This document shows positions 63,243 through 64,000 of a stretch of DNA of 64,000 bases, in pieces (the stretch's first letter is position 1; each line of letters opens with the position of its first letter). The notes under the pieces were generated by a model that was not told where the DNA came from, searched no databases, and saw only the letters and a program-made list of their open reading frames with translations. The position numbers were made by a program, and so were the translations under genes. The DNA comes from Methylobacterium sp. WL119 (GTDB lineage Bacteria > Pseudomonadota > Alphaproteobacteria > Rhizobiales > Beijerinckiaceae), in NCBI RefSeq assembly GCF_008039875.1, contig NZ_VRUU01000006.1, forward strand, positions 62,001 to 126,000, in the 5' to 3' direction.

Positions 63243-63481
63243 ATAGCACCCAGGTTGGCAACCGCCTTCCGACCCCTGATCTCGTGCCTGTCTACGAAGC
63301 GGCCGGTGACGCTGCCCGGATCGCGGAGTCTTATGCTCGCGCCGCGACAGAGTTCGCTGCCATCGGCGACGCCCGCGGCTTGGCCTATTCGATCCGGTGC
63401 GCGGCCAGTGCCCTCATGACCGCGGCTGGTCTCGCTGATGAATTGCGGCCCTCCCGCACGATTAGGGAGCGCGCCGCATGA
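63239..63481 (+). CDS. small hypothetical element protein
   Basis: 80 residues, helical and Ala-rich (RIAESYARAATEFAAIGDARGLAYSIRCAASALMTAAGL), similar in texture to tetratricopeptide-type helices. It overlaps both neighbours by 4 nt. No family recognised. Confidence 0.5.
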   Translation: MNSTQVGNRLPTPDLVPVYEAAGDAARIAESYARAATEFAAIGDARGLAYSIRCAASALMTAAGLADELRPSRTIRERAA

Positions 63482-63897
63482 CTATGCAACTCTCCCGTCA
63501 GCAGCGCCGCGCCATGCAGCGGCACGCTACCGAAGCCGAACAGGCAACCGATGCAGACCGCAAGTTCTTCGAGCGGTTCCCGCACCGGCAATACCGCATG
63601 CGGCGGATGGGCCGCGCCGAGCTCGGTCAGCTTGAAACCGTTTGCGGCGGGACGGTCTTCACCGATCCCGGCGACGCGCCGTTCGTGATGGTGAAGAACA
63701 TTGCCCCCGGCGTTCGGCTGCGGGCTTTCGTACCGGGGCCGGCAGATGAGGATGGCAGCGACGCCCCAGAAGACGGCATCGCGATCCTCTGGGCGCAATA
63801 CGCTGCGCGGCATCCTCACTTCGCCGAAAAGGAGGCGATGCTCTGGAGGGCCGTAGCGCTACCCGGCGGTCCGCTTCACGATGGGGGTTGTCGATGA
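63478..63897 (+). CDS. hypothetical element protein
   Basis: 139 residues. A basic N-terminus (LSRQQRRAMQRHATEAEQA) leads into a small alpha/beta domain (PHRQYRMRRMGRAELGQLE, GTVFTDPGDAPFVMVKNIAPGVRLRAFV). Phage-associated proteins with this kind of arginine-rich start are common, but I cannot name a family. It is coupled by ATGA overlaps to the preceding gene and to the primase-polymerase gene. Confidence 0.5.
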   Translation: MTMQLSRQQRRAMQRHATEAEQATDADRKFFERFPHRQYRMRRMGRAELGQLETVCGGTVFTDPGDAPFVMVKNIAPGVRLRAFVPGPADEDGSDAPEDGIAILWAQYAARHPHFAEKEAMLWRAVALPGGPLHDGGCR

Positions 63898-64000
63898 CGG
63901 ATCGCCTGGACGCCGCCCTCTACCTCATCAAGCGCGGGGCGAAGGTCTTCCCGCTTCATGGACTGCGCGAAGGGTCGGACGGCCGTCTCGTCTGCACCTG
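63894..64000 (+). CDS. bifunctional primase-polymerase (N-terminus only)
   Basis: Only 35 residues are visible before the window ends. MTDRLDAALYLIKRGAKVFPLHGLREG matches the start of prim-pol domains (A..L...G..VFPLH......), which begin many phage-satellite replication proteins. It starts at an ATG overlapping the previous stop. Confirmation needs the rest of the gene. Confidence 0.5.
   Translation, partial: MTDRLDAALYLIKRGAKVFPLHGLREGSDGRLVCT

Larger units (their letters stand above)
57693..64000. mobile_element. integrated element at tRNA-Gly (one end; continues beyond window)
   Basis: Defined by the tRNA half at its left edge, a tyrosine integrase next to it, and element-type content: Fic/XRE, short overlapping genes, MerR-like and AlpA-like regulators and a primase-polymerase start. 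Several genes are much lower in GC than the chromosome. The intact tRNA-Gly should lie at the far end. No capsid or conjugation gene is visible, so a phage satellite, a defective prophage and a P4-like island are all open. Confidence 0.8.

Overview
The window is very GC-rich (about 70% or more by eye, with strong G/C third positions) and reads as an alphaproteobacterial chromosome, most likely Methylobacteriaceae. Supporting signs are a very large NAD-glutamate dehydrogenase, the divergent dgt/erpA pair, Tad-type pilus proteins, and a cluster resembling C30 carotenoid biosynthesis. The genus is inferred from gene content and was not tested. No rRNA operon, complete tRNA or CRISPR array is visible.

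Positions 1-23,000 are ordinary chromosome with many short transcription units: a truncated ABC ATPase with a Crp/Fnr regulator, a divergent LpxC-like deacetylase, an ABC-F ATPase, a family 2 glycosyltransferase, two MFS transporters, an alpha/beta hydrolase, a RibD-like reductase and a sulfotransferase-like protein. There is also a GlcG/HbpS protein followed by an Opp/Dpp-type binding protein and two permeases with no ATPase nearby. Next come otsB-glk, a DUF427 protein, a beta-lactamase-fold hydrolase, a DUF2147 protein, a bestrophin and a GNAT acetyltransferase.

Positions 23,000-41,400 carry a four-cysteine mini-protein with a recognisable promoter and terminator, the 1616-residue glutamate dehydrogenase, an MFS exporter, a Gly/Tyr-rich secreted protein, dgt/erpA and a large unrecognised exported protein. 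A NitT/TauT-type ABC transporter lies divergent to a pterin-4a-carbinolamine dehydratase. A metallophosphoesterase/CDF pair, a MaoC hydratase and a TrmH methyltransferase follow.

Positions 41,496-49,370 form the most interesting chromosomal block. Seven co-oriented genes encode two CrtI/CrtN-type desaturases, a DUF2141 protein, an ABC ATPase with its ABC-2 permease, an acyltransferase and a CrtQ-like glycosyltransferase. The enzyme set matches the desaturase/oxidase/glycosyltransferase/acyltransferase logic of staphyloxanthin-type C30 carotenoids, with an exporter added. Both desaturase genes are preceded by the same promoter layout.

Positions 49,349-57,526 contain cutA, NAD kinase, a hybrid histidine kinase with an HD-GYP response regulator, and a divergent TadG/TadE-TadE group around an unusually AT-rich spacer rich in dyads.

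From 57,693 to the window end lies an integrated element. A 45-bp 3' half of a tRNA-Gly(GCC) marks one end. It is followed by a P4-type tyrosine integrase, an AT-rich Fic/XRE pair, several small proteins, a self-flanked MerR-like regulator, an AlpA/excisionase-like protein, a chain of ATGA-overlapping small genes, and the start of a primase-polymerase. The other end, presumably with the intact tRNA, is outside the window.
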